Shown: positions 1 through 5,897 of the stretch, piece by piece | How the letters are laid out: each line of letters starts with the position of its first letter | Numbering within the stretch: position 1 is the stretch's first letter | Origin: Gammaproteobacteria bacterium | GTDB taxonomy: Bacteria; Pseudomonadota; Gammaproteobacteria; UBA9214 | Direction of reading: 5' to 3' | DNA: 5,897 bases | Assembly: GCA_029864225.1 (NCBI GenBank) | Contig: JAOTTU010000120.1 | Coordinates: 1 to 5,897, forward strand | Position numbers and translations under genes: made by a program | The notes under the pieces: model-generated | Databases searched by the model: none | What the model saw: only the letters and a program-made list of their open reading frames with translations | Told to the model about the DNA's origin: nothing

Positions 1-1
1 G

Positions 2-259
2 ACCAGCATCCTGATCCACATCAGGGATAACGGCGTCGGCATCACCGCAGAGGAACAGGAGCGGATATTCGACAAATTCTACCGTTCCGAGCGAGATGAC
101 ATACGCGCAAAGTCAGGGCACGGGCTGGGCCTGTCCCTGGCCCGGGAGATCATTCTCCTGCATCACGGGTCACTTGAAGTCACCAGCAAACCGGGAGAAG
201 GGACCGAATTCACCATCGAGATCACGAAGGAATCAGATCTCCTGCAACAGGCGGTATGA
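2..259 (+). CDS. Sensor histidine kinase, C-terminal fragment (HATPase_c domain)
   Basis: The 5' end lies outside the window; 85 codons remain before the TGA. The visible part is the second half of a GHKL ATP-binding domain. It shows the G1 box DNGVGI (fragment residues 9-14), an F-box-like IFDKFYR (22-28), the G2 box GHGLGLSLA (39-47), and the closing strand region SKPGEGTEFTIEI (62-74). These are the hallmarks of two-component histidine kinases that bind ATP and phosphorylate a conserved histidine in the DHp domain. The N box, the DHp histidine and any sensor or membrane segments are upstream and cannot be judged. The gene stops 2 bases before the preferred receiver start, so the two are very likely a cognate pair. 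The F-box and G2 spacing resembles orthodox HisKA-type kinases more than CheA. What it senses is unknown. Confidence 0.93.
   Translation, partial: TSILIHIRDNGVGITAEEQERIFDKFYRSERDDIRAKSGHGLGLSLAREIILLHHGSLEVTSKPGEGTEFTIEITKESDLLQQAV
249..254 (+). promoter_or_regulatory. Ribosome-binding site for the receiver gene
   Basis: AGGCGG lies 7 bases before the ATG at 262, inside the last codons of the histidine kinase gene. It favours 262 over the in-frame ATG at 256. Confidence 0.5.
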
Positions 260-261
260 CC

Positions 262-660
262 ATGAAACGTATCCTGATCGTCGATGACGAACCCCATATC
301 ATACGGATCCTGAAACTGGCACTGGTGAACGCCGGCTACACGGTAGACGAGGCCTATAACGGCGAACAGGCGCTTGCCTACCTCGAACAGCACCAGCCCG
401 ACCTGATGATCACCGACATCGATATGCCGCGAATGAACGGACGGGAACTGTGCCTGCACATCAGGCAGAAATTGACCGAGCACGAGTTCGGCATCTTCAT
501 CCTGACCGCCCGCGCCGAGATGGAGCATCGCGAGTGGTCGAGCGCATTGACCCGGGTTTCATTTCTCGAGAAACCGGTCAGCATCATGAAACTGATCGTC
601 AGCATCGATGCCTACTTCCAGGAAAACCAGCCCAGGGAGGAGCATAAGCATGCAGGATGA
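262..660 (+). CDS. Single-domain response regulator (CheY-like receiver)
   Basis: This is a receiver domain of about 132 residues with no output domain. Counting from the ATG at 262, the acidic pocket is D8-D9, the phospho-acceptor is D52 (in ITDIDMP), the switch threonine is T82 (in ILTAR), and the conserved lysine is K104 followed by P105. All phosphorylation residues are therefore present. A start at 256 (ATGA, overlapping the kinase stop) is also open. I prefer 262 because the AGGCGG at 249-254 sits 7 bases upstream of it but only 1 base from 256, and MKRILIVDDE is the typical family beginning. The charged, His-containing tail (last ~12 residues, rich in E, H and K) is not part of the fold and covers the ribosome-binding site of the next gene. 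It probably takes phosphate from the kinase encoded just upstream and acts by protein-protein contact. The target is not shown by the sequence; the c-di-GMP protein or the STAS-ATPase are candidates by position only. Confidence 0.95.
   Translation: MKRILIVDDEPHIIRILKLALVNAGYTVDEAYNGEQALAYLEQHQPDLMITDIDMPRMNGRELCLHIRQKLTEHEFGIFILTARAEMEHREWSSALTRVSFLEKPVSIMKLIVSIDAYFQENQPREEHKHAG
634..641 (+). promoter_or_regulatory. Strong Shine-Dalgarno that sets the GGDEF/EAL start
   Basis: AGGGAGGA ends 8 bases before the ATG at 650, an almost ideal anti-16S match and spacing. It decides the start of the next gene: an in-frame ATG at 608 would add 14 residues but has no comparable site. The motif is embedded in the 3' end of the receiver gene, so ribosomes finishing that gene pass through it. 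Confidence 0.8.
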
Positions 661-2857
661 CGTGCTGGCCTCAATTGACCTCGACAGGTACTTCAGGCTC
701 ATGGAAAAGCTGGCACCCGAGGCCAGCACGTTTGGCGTTTGTCATTGCAGCGGCGATTGTACTGTTGCACCTACAAAATGCAGCAATGCATCCGGCTCCT
801 GCCGGGAATACACGAGCACCCATGTAAACGAACTACGCGACGATGCAGCCACCCCCGCTACCTGCCACCTGGCCGGCAAAGAAAATGCCACCTGCAGCGT
901 AATGATCAAAAACAGAATGGGGGACACCGTCGGATTCCTGCTCGCCAGGTTCACTGCCGCCAGCTTCGATGCTGCGGACGAGGACGAAATAACCGAGAAG
1001 CTCTCATATGTGGCCGCCTGCCTTCAGGAAGAGTACCTCCTGACAAAGGAGATGAATTCGATGGCACGGGAGCTCACCGGCCGTTACGAAGAACTGAACC
1101 TGGTATACGACACCAAGGACGAACTTGACCATTTCAGCCAGGACGGCGACCTGTTGCAGAGTGTGGTCACTAACTGCGTCGTCTACCTCGACGTCGATAT
1201 GGTTGCACTGATCCTGCCCCGTCAGGAAAGGCACTTTTATGCGATTAACAGAAATACCCACACCCCGGATGCCGATCGTCTGGTCGAGAGCCTGCATGCC
1301 AACTTCTACGACCATCTAAAGTACGGCAGGGAACATATCATCCTGAACGATGTTAACAGCACCCAGCACCGCAGCTTGTGCCCGGATATCCCATACAAGG
1401 TACTCGCAACCCCAGTGCTCAATGCCGATTCCAGGGTAATCGGCATGCTGGCCTGCCTGAACCATAGCCATCGTCCCGATTTCTTCAACAGCGGACGCAG
1501 CGTGCTCGAGGTGATGTCGAAAAAGGTGTCGAAGATCATTCTGACGAACTATGACAACCTGACAGGCCTGTTAAGCGGCCGCATTTTCGAGGTGATTATC
1601 GGGAGATCGCTGGATATGGCCAGGCTGACAGGACATCCCAGCTGCCTGCTCAATATCGATCTCGACCAGCTCAAGGTCGTCAATGACAGCTTCGGACGCG
1701 AAGCCGGGGATGCCGCCATCAGGCAACTGGGTGAAATCATCAAGGGGAAACTGCGGACCTCGGACACCATCGCCTATCTTGGCGAAGGCCGGTTTGGCGT
1801 CCTGATCGACAAGTCGACGATTTCACAGGGCATTACGGTCGCCGAAACCCTGCGCAAGCTTATCGAGAAATCGGATATCAACTGGAAGTCCAATACCATC
1901 GAACTGTCCGCCAGCATCGGGCTCGCGCTTATTGATCCAGCCATACCGGATACCGATACGGCCCTGGAGGCGGCCGAGCTCGCCCGCGAAACCGCTAAGG
2001 AATCGGGCAGGAACCGCATCCACGTCTACCACCCGGATGACAAGGACATCATGGAGCGCAAGGGCCAGATGCGCTGGGTGAACCGGATACAGAATGCGCT
2101 GCGTGACGATCGCTTCATCATCTATTGCCAGCAGATACAGCCACTCATGGATCAAGTTGAAAATTACCACTTCGAGATCCTGCTGCGCATGATCGATGAG
2201 GAAGGCAATATCGTCGCACCGGACAACTTTATCCCGCCTGCAGAGCTGTATCACCTGATGACCGGCATAGACCAATGGGTAATAATGAACACCTTCATGT
2301 TACTGGCTGAGCATGGCATCGCACAAACACCCGATGAAGGCTGTGTGTCGATCAACCTGTGCGGACAATCCCTGGCGGACAGGGAGATTGTCAACCGGAT
2401 AAGCAAACATATGCACCAGTACGGCATCGAGCCCAGCTGCATCTGCTTCGAAGTGACCGAGACCACCGCGATACGCAATCTCGACGCAGCCCGCCACATC
2501 ATCAGGGAACTCAGCTCCATCGGCTGCCGCTTTTCACTCGACGATTTCGGCACCGGCATGAGTTCGTTTTCCTACCTGAAGGAGCTGCCGGTCAACTACC
2601 TGAAAATCGACGGGTCCTTCGTCAGGAAGATCACTGAAGACCAGGTGGCGCGTGCAATGGTCAGTTCCATTAACGACATCGGCCATGTCATGGGCCTCAA
2701 AACCATAGCGGAGTTTGTAGAGAACGAGGCCATCCTGCGCACTATAGAAATAATTGGCACCGACTATGCACAAGGTTATGTGATCATGAAACCAACGCCG
2801 CTGAAAGACTATCTCCAGGCGCGCCTTAAAGGGCGCAACTCGCTGCAGGCCGGTTGA
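650..2857 (+). CDS. Cys-rich / GAF-like / degenerate GGDEF / EAL protein, probable c-di-GMP phosphodiesterase
   Basis: 735 residues from the ATG at 650. Residues 28-82 hold seven cysteines (31, 33, 37, 44, 51, 72, 82), possibly a metal or redox site. A helical linker (about 110-152) leads to a GAF-like sensory domain (about 152-298). The GGDEF domain (about 300-460) keeps the DNLTGL entry, NIDLDQLKVVND and the I-site-like RTSD (369-372), but its signature is GEGRF (378-382), so cyclase activity is probably lost. The EAL domain (about 475-725) reads EILLR (E509, R513) and keeps N569, E601 in EVTET, D631-D632 in DDFGTG, K652, E688 and Q708. These are the known metal and substrate residues of active EAL phosphodiesterases, so hydrolysis of c-di-GMP to pGpG is the likely activity. 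No membrane segment or signal peptide is apparent; it should be cytoplasmic. It overlaps the receiver gene by 11 bases and the ATPase gene by about 4. Domain assignment is firm for GGDEF and EAL, and moderate for GAF. Confidence 0.95.
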   Translation: MQDDVLASIDLDRYFRLMEKLAPEASTFGVCHCSGDCTVAPTKCSNASGSCREYTSTHVNELRDDAATPATCHLAGKENATCSVMIKNRMGDTVGFLLARFTAASFDAADEDEITEKLSYVAACLQEEYLLTKEMNSMARELTGRYEELNLVYDTKDELDHFSQDGDLLQSVVTNCVVYLDVDMVALILPRQERHFYAINRNTHTPDADRLVESLHANFYDHLKYGREHIILNDVNSTQHRSLCPDIPYKVLATPVLNADSRVIGMLACLNHSHRPDFFNSGRSVLEVMSKKVSKIILTNYDNLTGLLSGRIFEVIIGRSLDMARLTGHPSCLLNIDLDQLKVVNDSFGREAGDAAIRQLGEIIKGKLRTSDTIAYLGEGRFGVLIDKSTISQGITVAETLRKLIEKSDINWKSNTIELSASIGLALIDPAIPDTDTALEAAELARETAKESGRNRIHVYHPDDKDIMERKGQMRWVNRIQNALRDDRFIIYCQQIQPLMDQVENYHFEILLRMIDEEGNIVAPDNFIPPAELYHLMTGIDQWVIMNTFMLLAEHGIAQTPDEGCVSINLCGQSLADREIVNRISKHMHQYGIEPSCICFEVTETTAIRNLDAARHIIRELSSIGCRFSLDDFGTGMSSFSYLKELPVNYLKIDGSFVRKITEDQVARAMVSSINDIGHVMGLKTIAEFVENEAILRTIEIIGTDYAQGYVIMKPTPLKDYLQARLKGRNSLQAG
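740..895 (+). other. Cysteine-rich N-terminal segment of the GGDEF/EAL protein
   Basis: This encodes residues 31-82 of the protein, beginning C-H-C-x3-C-x6-C-x6-C and followed by two more cysteines at 72 and 82. Several nearby His residues (32, 58, 73) could join in metal binding. No known zinc or iron-sulfur signature is recognised with confidence, so a metal- or redox-sensing role is inference. The cysteines are concentrated here and sparse in the GAF and GGDEF parts. Confidence 0.45.
2821..2836 (+). other. Small GC-rich inverted repeat before the ATPase start
   Basis: GCGCC (2821-2825) pairs with GGCGC (2832-2836) across a 6-base loop. It lies within the last codons of the GGDEF/EAL gene and 17 bases before the TTG candidate start of the next gene. 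There is no following T-run, so it is not an intrinsic terminator. It could influence coupled initiation, but a 5-bp stem inside GC-rich coding sequence may be chance. Confidence 0.2.
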
Positions 2858-4923
2858 ATACAGACGGAAACAGGATCGTGAGTGTTGCCCAGGAAAAACT
2901 GACTGCAGAAGTTCTTCGCACGCGCGTCGGCGTCATGACACACCTCGCGCCCCGTGTCTCGCTGAATACCGAAGATATCATCCAGGAACTGGTCGATGTG
3001 ACTGCCGATTGCATGGCCCATCGCGAAATCAACCTGGTCATTGACCTGTCTGCGGTGCAGATTGTCAACAGCCAGGCACTCGAAACACTGATCGATATCC
3101 AGGACAAACTGGTGAGGCTCGGTGGCTGGGCCAAGGTCATCCACCCAAACTCCCTCATACAGGACATATTCCGGATCACCGGCTTCACCGAGTATGTCAA
3201 TGTCATGGATGCCGCCCATGATGCGATCAGACCGAGCAGTGGCAAACAGAGCCGGCTTGGCGACAGCCTGGTGGAAAAGAAACTGCTGACCCAGAAGCGG
3301 GTTGAAGAGGCAATCGAGCTGCAGAAAAAGACCGGCAAGCGCATGGGCCAGATCATTATCGAGAACGGCTGGGCATCGGAACAGGACGTCCTGATGGCTA
3401 TTGGCGAACAGCTTTCGGTCCCGTACGTGCGGCTGCGCACCGGTATATATGACCCGGACGTGGCCAACCTGCTGGACAGGAAAACGGCGGTTCGGCTCAG
3501 GGTCATTCCCGTTCAAAAAGTGCGCGGGGCTGTCATGCTTGCCACCGCCGACCCGCAGGCGATCCCCTCATTCGACGAGGTCGAACAGCGGCTTGGCTGC
3601 CGGGTTTACCCGGTTCTCGCCCAGCGCGAGGAGATCATGAATGCCATACACGACGTCTACGCGGGCAACACCGATGACATCATCATGGTCGGGGATGTCG
3701 ACGAGGACTTCGAGGTCGTCGCAAACCTGGTCCCCGAGGACTATTCCATCATCGACGAGATGGCCGAGGGCAGCCCGGTCATCAATTTGGTGAATTCCAT
3801 AGTCCAGCGCGCGGTGCGTGACGGGGCAAGCGATATCCACATCGAGCCCGCGCGCGGAAAATCACGCGTCCGCTACCGCATTGACGGCGTGCTCTACGAG
3901 GTGACCACACTGCGTTCGGACCTGCACCCGGCAATCATTTCACGCATGAAGGTCATGGCCAACCTGGACATATCCGAACGGCGCCTGCCCCAGGACGGAC
4001 GTATCCAGGTGCAGACTCAGGGACGTGCCGTCGACCTGCGCTTCAGCTCCCTGCCGGGGCTGTACGGTGAGAAGATCGTTCTGCGAATCCTCGACAAGAA
4101 CCAGTCGCTGCTGGACATCAACAAACTCGGCATGAGCCCGGACAATGTCACGCTGTACAAGACGCTACTCGGCAACAGCAATGGCCTGATACTGGTTACG
4201 GGCCCTACCGGCAGTGGCAAGACCACGTCCCTGTACGCCGCCCTGAACAACCTCAACACCATTGAGAAGAACATTGTCACTATCGAGGACCCGGTGGAAT
4301 ACCAGCTCGACATCATCAACCAGAACGAGGTGCGCGAGAACATCGGACTTACGTTTTCATCCATCCTGCGCCACACCCTGCGCCAGGACCCGGATATCGT
4401 GATGGTCGGCGAGATCCGTGACCGGGAGACGGCCGAGATCGCCGTACAGGCCGCGCTGACCGGGCATCTGGTACTGTCGACGCTGCATACCAACCATGCC
4501 ATCGGCGCCATCACCCGCATGATCGACATGGGTGTCGAACCCTACCTGCTGTCATCCGCCCTGATCGGTGTAGTTGCGCAACGCCTGGTGCGCACCACCT
4601 GCCCCGCCTGCAAGACGGAATACGTGGCGCCGCCCGAGCTGCTAACACGGTTCGGCTGGGAGAACCAGGGCCAGATCAAACTCGCGCGCGGGCGTGGTTG
4701 CCAGGAATGTTACGACTCCGGCTACAGAGGCCGTATCGGTATCCACGAAATCCTCAAGGCGGATGAAGACCTGCAGCGCCTGGTGACCAGCAACCCGGGA
4801 CGCGACGAGCTGACGCGCTACCTTCAGGAACGCAACATCAAGACCCTGTTTCACGATGGCCTGGACCACGTACGCCGTGGTGACACCACCATCGAGGAAA
4901 TCTCCCGGGTCATCAATGTATAG
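2854..4923 (+). CDS. STAS-MshEN-GspE/PilB-type secretion/pilus assembly ATPase
   Basis: 689 residues from the TTG at 2854, which overlaps the previous stop; a GTG at 2878 giving 681 residues is an equally credible start. Neither has a strong Shine-Dalgarno. Numbering here is from the TTG. Residues ~8-126 form a STAS domain with LVIDLSAVQIVNS (61-73) and ITGF (108-111). Residues 134-157 and 163-186 are two 24-residue MshEN motifs (RLG...Q and RMG...Q) separated by 5 residues, the known c-di-GMP-binding arrangement of MshE-type ATPases. An acidic linker (~270-305) leads to the N2 domain (SDIHIEP, 326-332). The ATPase core has Walker A GPTGSGKTT (450-458), Asp box IEDPVEY (477-483), Walker B with GEIRD (519-523) and His box GHLVLSTLHTN (537-547). 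A four-cysteine zinc site follows (C583, C586, C616, C619). All catalytic parts are intact. It should hydrolyse ATP as a cytoplasmic hexamer that drives pilin or pseudopilin assembly with the GspF/PilC protein encoded next. Whether the machine is type II secretion, type IV pilus or MSHA-like cannot be decided from two genes. Confidence 0.95.
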   Translation: MNTDGNRIVSVAQEKLTAEVLRTRVGVMTHLAPRVSLNTEDIIQELVDVTADCMAHREINLVIDLSAVQIVNSQALETLIDIQDKLVRLGGWAKVIHPNSLIQDIFRITGFTEYVNVMDAAHDAIRPSSGKQSRLGDSLVEKKLLTQKRVEEAIELQKKTGKRMGQIIIENGWASEQDVLMAIGEQLSVPYVRLRTGIYDPDVANLLDRKTAVRLRVIPVQKVRGAVMLATADPQAIPSFDEVEQRLGCRVYPVLAQREEIMNAIHDVYAGNTDDIIMVGDVDEDFEVVANLVPEDYSIIDEMAEGSPVINLVNSIVQRAVRDGASDIHIEPARGKSRVRYRIDGVLYEVTTLRSDLHPAIISRMKVMANLDISERRLPQDGRIQVQTQGRAVDLRFSSLPGLYGEKIVLRILDKNQSLLDINKLGMSPDNVTLYKTLLGNSNGLILVTGPTGSGKTTSLYAALNNLNTIEKNIVTIEDPVEYQLDIINQNEVRENIGLTFSSILRHTLRQDPDIVMVGEIRDRETAEIAVQAALTGHLVLSTLHTNHAIGAITRMIDMGVEPYLLSSALIGVVAQRLVRTTCPACKTEYVAPPELLTRFGWENQGQIKLARGRGCQECYDSGYRGRIGIHEILKADEDLQRLVTSNPGRDELTRYLQERNIKTLFHDGLDHVRRGDTTIEEISRVINV
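2875..3231 (+). other. STAS domain fused to the assembly ATPase
   Basis: This encodes residues ~8-126. The pattern is a hydrophobic strand LVIDLS (61-66), then the loop NSQAL (72-76), a helix, a G-rich turn (GGWAKVIHP, 90-98), and IFRITGF (105-111) before the final helix. In anti-anti-sigma factors such as SpoIIAA the corresponding loop is DSSG, with the Ser after the Asp phosphorylated. Here the Asp is Asn (N72) while the Ser (S73) is kept. STAS domains usually exchange signals with kinases or partner proteins. No anti-sigma-type kinase gene is visible in the window. Confidence 0.8.
3253..3411 (+). other. Tandem MshEN c-di-GMP-binding motifs
   Basis: Motif 1 covers residues 134-157 (starts RLGDSLV, ends IELQ) and motif 2 covers 163-186 (starts RMGQIII, ends IGEQ). 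Both have the RxG start, the hydrophobic pair at positions 6-7, the later V/A/I positions and the terminal Gln, and they are 5 residues apart. This is the spacing described for MshE-type N-terminal domains that bind c-di-GMP, so binding is a strong prediction from sequence, though untested. Confidence 0.85.
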
Positions 4924-4925
4924 GA
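4922..4925 (+). promoter_or_regulatory. Ribosome-binding site for the GspF/PilC gene
   Basis: AGGA, overlapping the TAG stop of the ATPase gene, sits 9 bases before the ATG at 4935. The short AT-rich gap and this site support 4935 as the start and imply co-translation with the ATPase. Confidence 0.6.
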
Positions 4926-4934
4926 AATAAGCAC

Positions 4935-5897
4935 ATGCCGATCGAGATCACCAGCAGTTCGGGCGCGGTAAAGGCAGCCTCCGGCAAAGGCCAGAGAGCC
5001 TCGGGAGGTTCGTTGCAGCTATTCGCCAAAAAACCCGGTACCCAGGAGCGCATCTTCTTCACGGAACAGCTGTCGCTGCTGCTGGAGACAGGCACCTCCA
5101 TGCACGTGGCCCTGCAGGCCCTGAAGAAGCAGGTCACGAATCCCGGCCTGGTCAGGATCATCGACGGGCTGATCGAGCAGATCAACGAAGGCAACTCCCT
5201 GTCTGCTGCACTTGCGCATTATCCGGACATGTTTCCTTCAACCTACGTGAACCTGGTCGGGGCGGCAGAGGATGGCGGATTCCTGGACAAGGTCCTGCTC
5301 GAACTGATGAATATGGATGAAAAGCGCGAGGAACTGCGGCGCACCGTGACTTCATCGCTGTCCTATCCCACCTTCCTGATCCTGTTCTCCCTCGGCGTTG
5401 TGCTGTTTGTCCTGGTGGTGGTATTTCCCAAGTTCGCCGACATGTTCGCGTCTATCAAGGACGAACTGCCGGGTACCACGCTGTTCCTGATGGGCGCCAG
5501 CGGCTTGCTGATCGAACACTGGATGACCCTGTCGGCAGGACTGGTGGTCGGGCTTGCCGGCATTGCCTGGTGGCTGCACACACCCGGCGGATCGATAATG
5601 GTAGACCGTTTCAAGATGGGCACCATCGGTATCCGTGACATCTATATCCAGCTCTACCTGATCCAGTCGCTGCGGGTGCTCGGCCTGTCGCTGAGCAACG
5701 GGGTCAGCATCCCGGATGCCCTCGCCTCCTGCCGCGACGTGGTCCACAACAGTGTATTCCGGCGCTTTATCAGCGACGTCCAGACCAGGGTCACCGAGGG
5801 CTCGGGTTTCGCCATGGCCTTCCAGCAGGCGGACTTCATCCCGCCGACGGTACGCCAGATGGTCACCACCGGCGATGAGACAGGCAACCTTCCCCGC
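4935..5897 (+). CDS. GspF/PilC-family inner-membrane platform protein, 3' end missing
   Basis: 321 codons are open to the window edge with no stop; family members are usually about 400 residues, so some 80 residues (the C-terminal part and last membrane helix) are probably missing. After a Ser/Gly/Lys-rich, likely disordered start (1-36), the first T2SSF domain runs about 40-165. It includes FTEQLSLLLETG (42-53), the AEDGGFLDKV segment (111-120) that matches the family GExSG position, and YP (144-145) entering a membrane helix (about 146-165). A second hydrophobic segment lies at about 198-215. The second T2SSF repeat starts near 240 (LYLIQSLRVL) and reaches GDETG (313-317), its own GExSG motif. 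The family forms the polytopic platform in the inner membrane that couples the cytoplasmic ATPase to pilin or pseudopilin insertion. It follows the ATPase by 11 bases, the usual E-F (B-C) gene order. No signal peptide is expected. Confidence 0.94.
   Translation, partial: MPIEITSSSGAVKAASGKGQRASGGSLQLFAKKPGTQERIFFTEQLSLLLETGTSMHVALQALKKQVTNPGLVRIIDGLIEQINEGNSLSAALAHYPDMFPSTYVNLVGAAEDGGFLDKVLLELMNMDEKREELRRTVTSSLSYPTFLILFSLGVVLFVLVVVFPKFADMFASIKDELPGTTLFLMGASGLLIEHWMTLSAGLVVGLAGIAWWLHTPGGSIMVDRFKMGTIGIRDIYIQLYLIQSLRVLGLSLSNGVSIPDALASCRDVVHNSVFRRFISDVQTRVTEGSGFAMAFQQADFIPPTVRQMVTTGDETGNLPR

Noticed and set aside
608..649. A longer GGDEF/EAL protein starting at ATG 608
   Set aside because: The extra 14 residues have no Shine-Dalgarno, whereas ATG 650 has AGGGAGGA at ideal spacing.
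1823..2275. Minus-strand open frame of 150 codons
   Set aside because: It is antisense to the GGDEF-EAL junction of a well-supported gene, with no motif and no convincing start context.
2821..2836. Intrinsic terminator at the end of the GGDEF/EAL gene
   Set aside because: The stem is only 5 bp, no T-run follows, and it is inside the coding sequence just before an overlapping gene.
2809..3516. Two long minus-strand open frames (235 and 226 codons) opposite the ATPase N-terminus
   Set aside because: They lie wholly antisense to a frame with clear STAS and MshEN motifs, show no recognisable domain, and are expected shadows of GC-rich coding DNA.
4017..4529. Minus-strand open frame of 170 codons opposite the ATPase core
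   Set aside because: It is antisense to the Walker A, Asp-box and Walker B region; the Ser/Arg/Leu-rich composition is typical of a reverse-frame artefact.
5352..5747. Minus-strand open frames of 131 and 92 codons near the right end
   Set aside because: They overlap the GspF/PilC reading frame, whose membrane helices and family motifs are clear; His/Gln-rich content is a shadow of the opposite frame.
1..5897. Mobile element, CRISPR array, tRNA or integration site
   Set aside because: No repeats at element scale, no transposase or integrase motif and no tRNA-like cloverleaf were seen; coding density and style are uniform across the window.

Overview
This is a compact, all-plus-strand piece of a single operon, most likely from a gammaproteobacterium. 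That assignment rests on family resemblance, the moderately GC-rich coding sequence, and the mix of a two-component system, a GGDEF/EAL protein and type II/type IV pilus-like assembly genes. No species can be named. Five genes occupy nearly every base. The first is cut by the left edge and the last by the right edge.

Layout: (1) positions 2-259, the C-terminal end of a sensor histidine kinase (ATP-binding lobe only). (2) 262-660, a stand-alone CheY-like receiver. (3) 650-2857, a multidomain c-di-GMP protein with a cysteine-rich N-terminus, a GAF-like domain, a degenerate GGDEF domain and an EAL domain that keeps its catalytic residues. (4) 2854-4923, a GspE/PilB/MshE-type assembly ATPase carrying an extra N-terminal STAS domain followed by two textbook MshEN c-di-GMP-binding motifs. 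(5) 4935-5897, the start of a GspF/PilC-type inner-membrane platform protein, open at the window end. Junctions are overlaps or gaps of 2 to 11 bases. No promoter or terminator is evident, and no gene-free stretch exceeds about 12 bases.

Working model (inference): the kinase and receiver sense a signal. The GAF-GGDEF-EAL protein most likely hydrolyses c-di-GMP locally. The ATPase encoded next reads c-di-GMP through MshEN and may receive a second, phosphorylation- or partner-based input through STAS. It then powers pilus or pseudopilus assembly on the GspF/PilC platform. The most unusual element is the STAS-MshEN-ATPase fusion, placed directly behind a predicted c-di-GMP phosphodiesterase. No tRNA, rRNA, CRISPR array, insertion sequence or integration site was seen.
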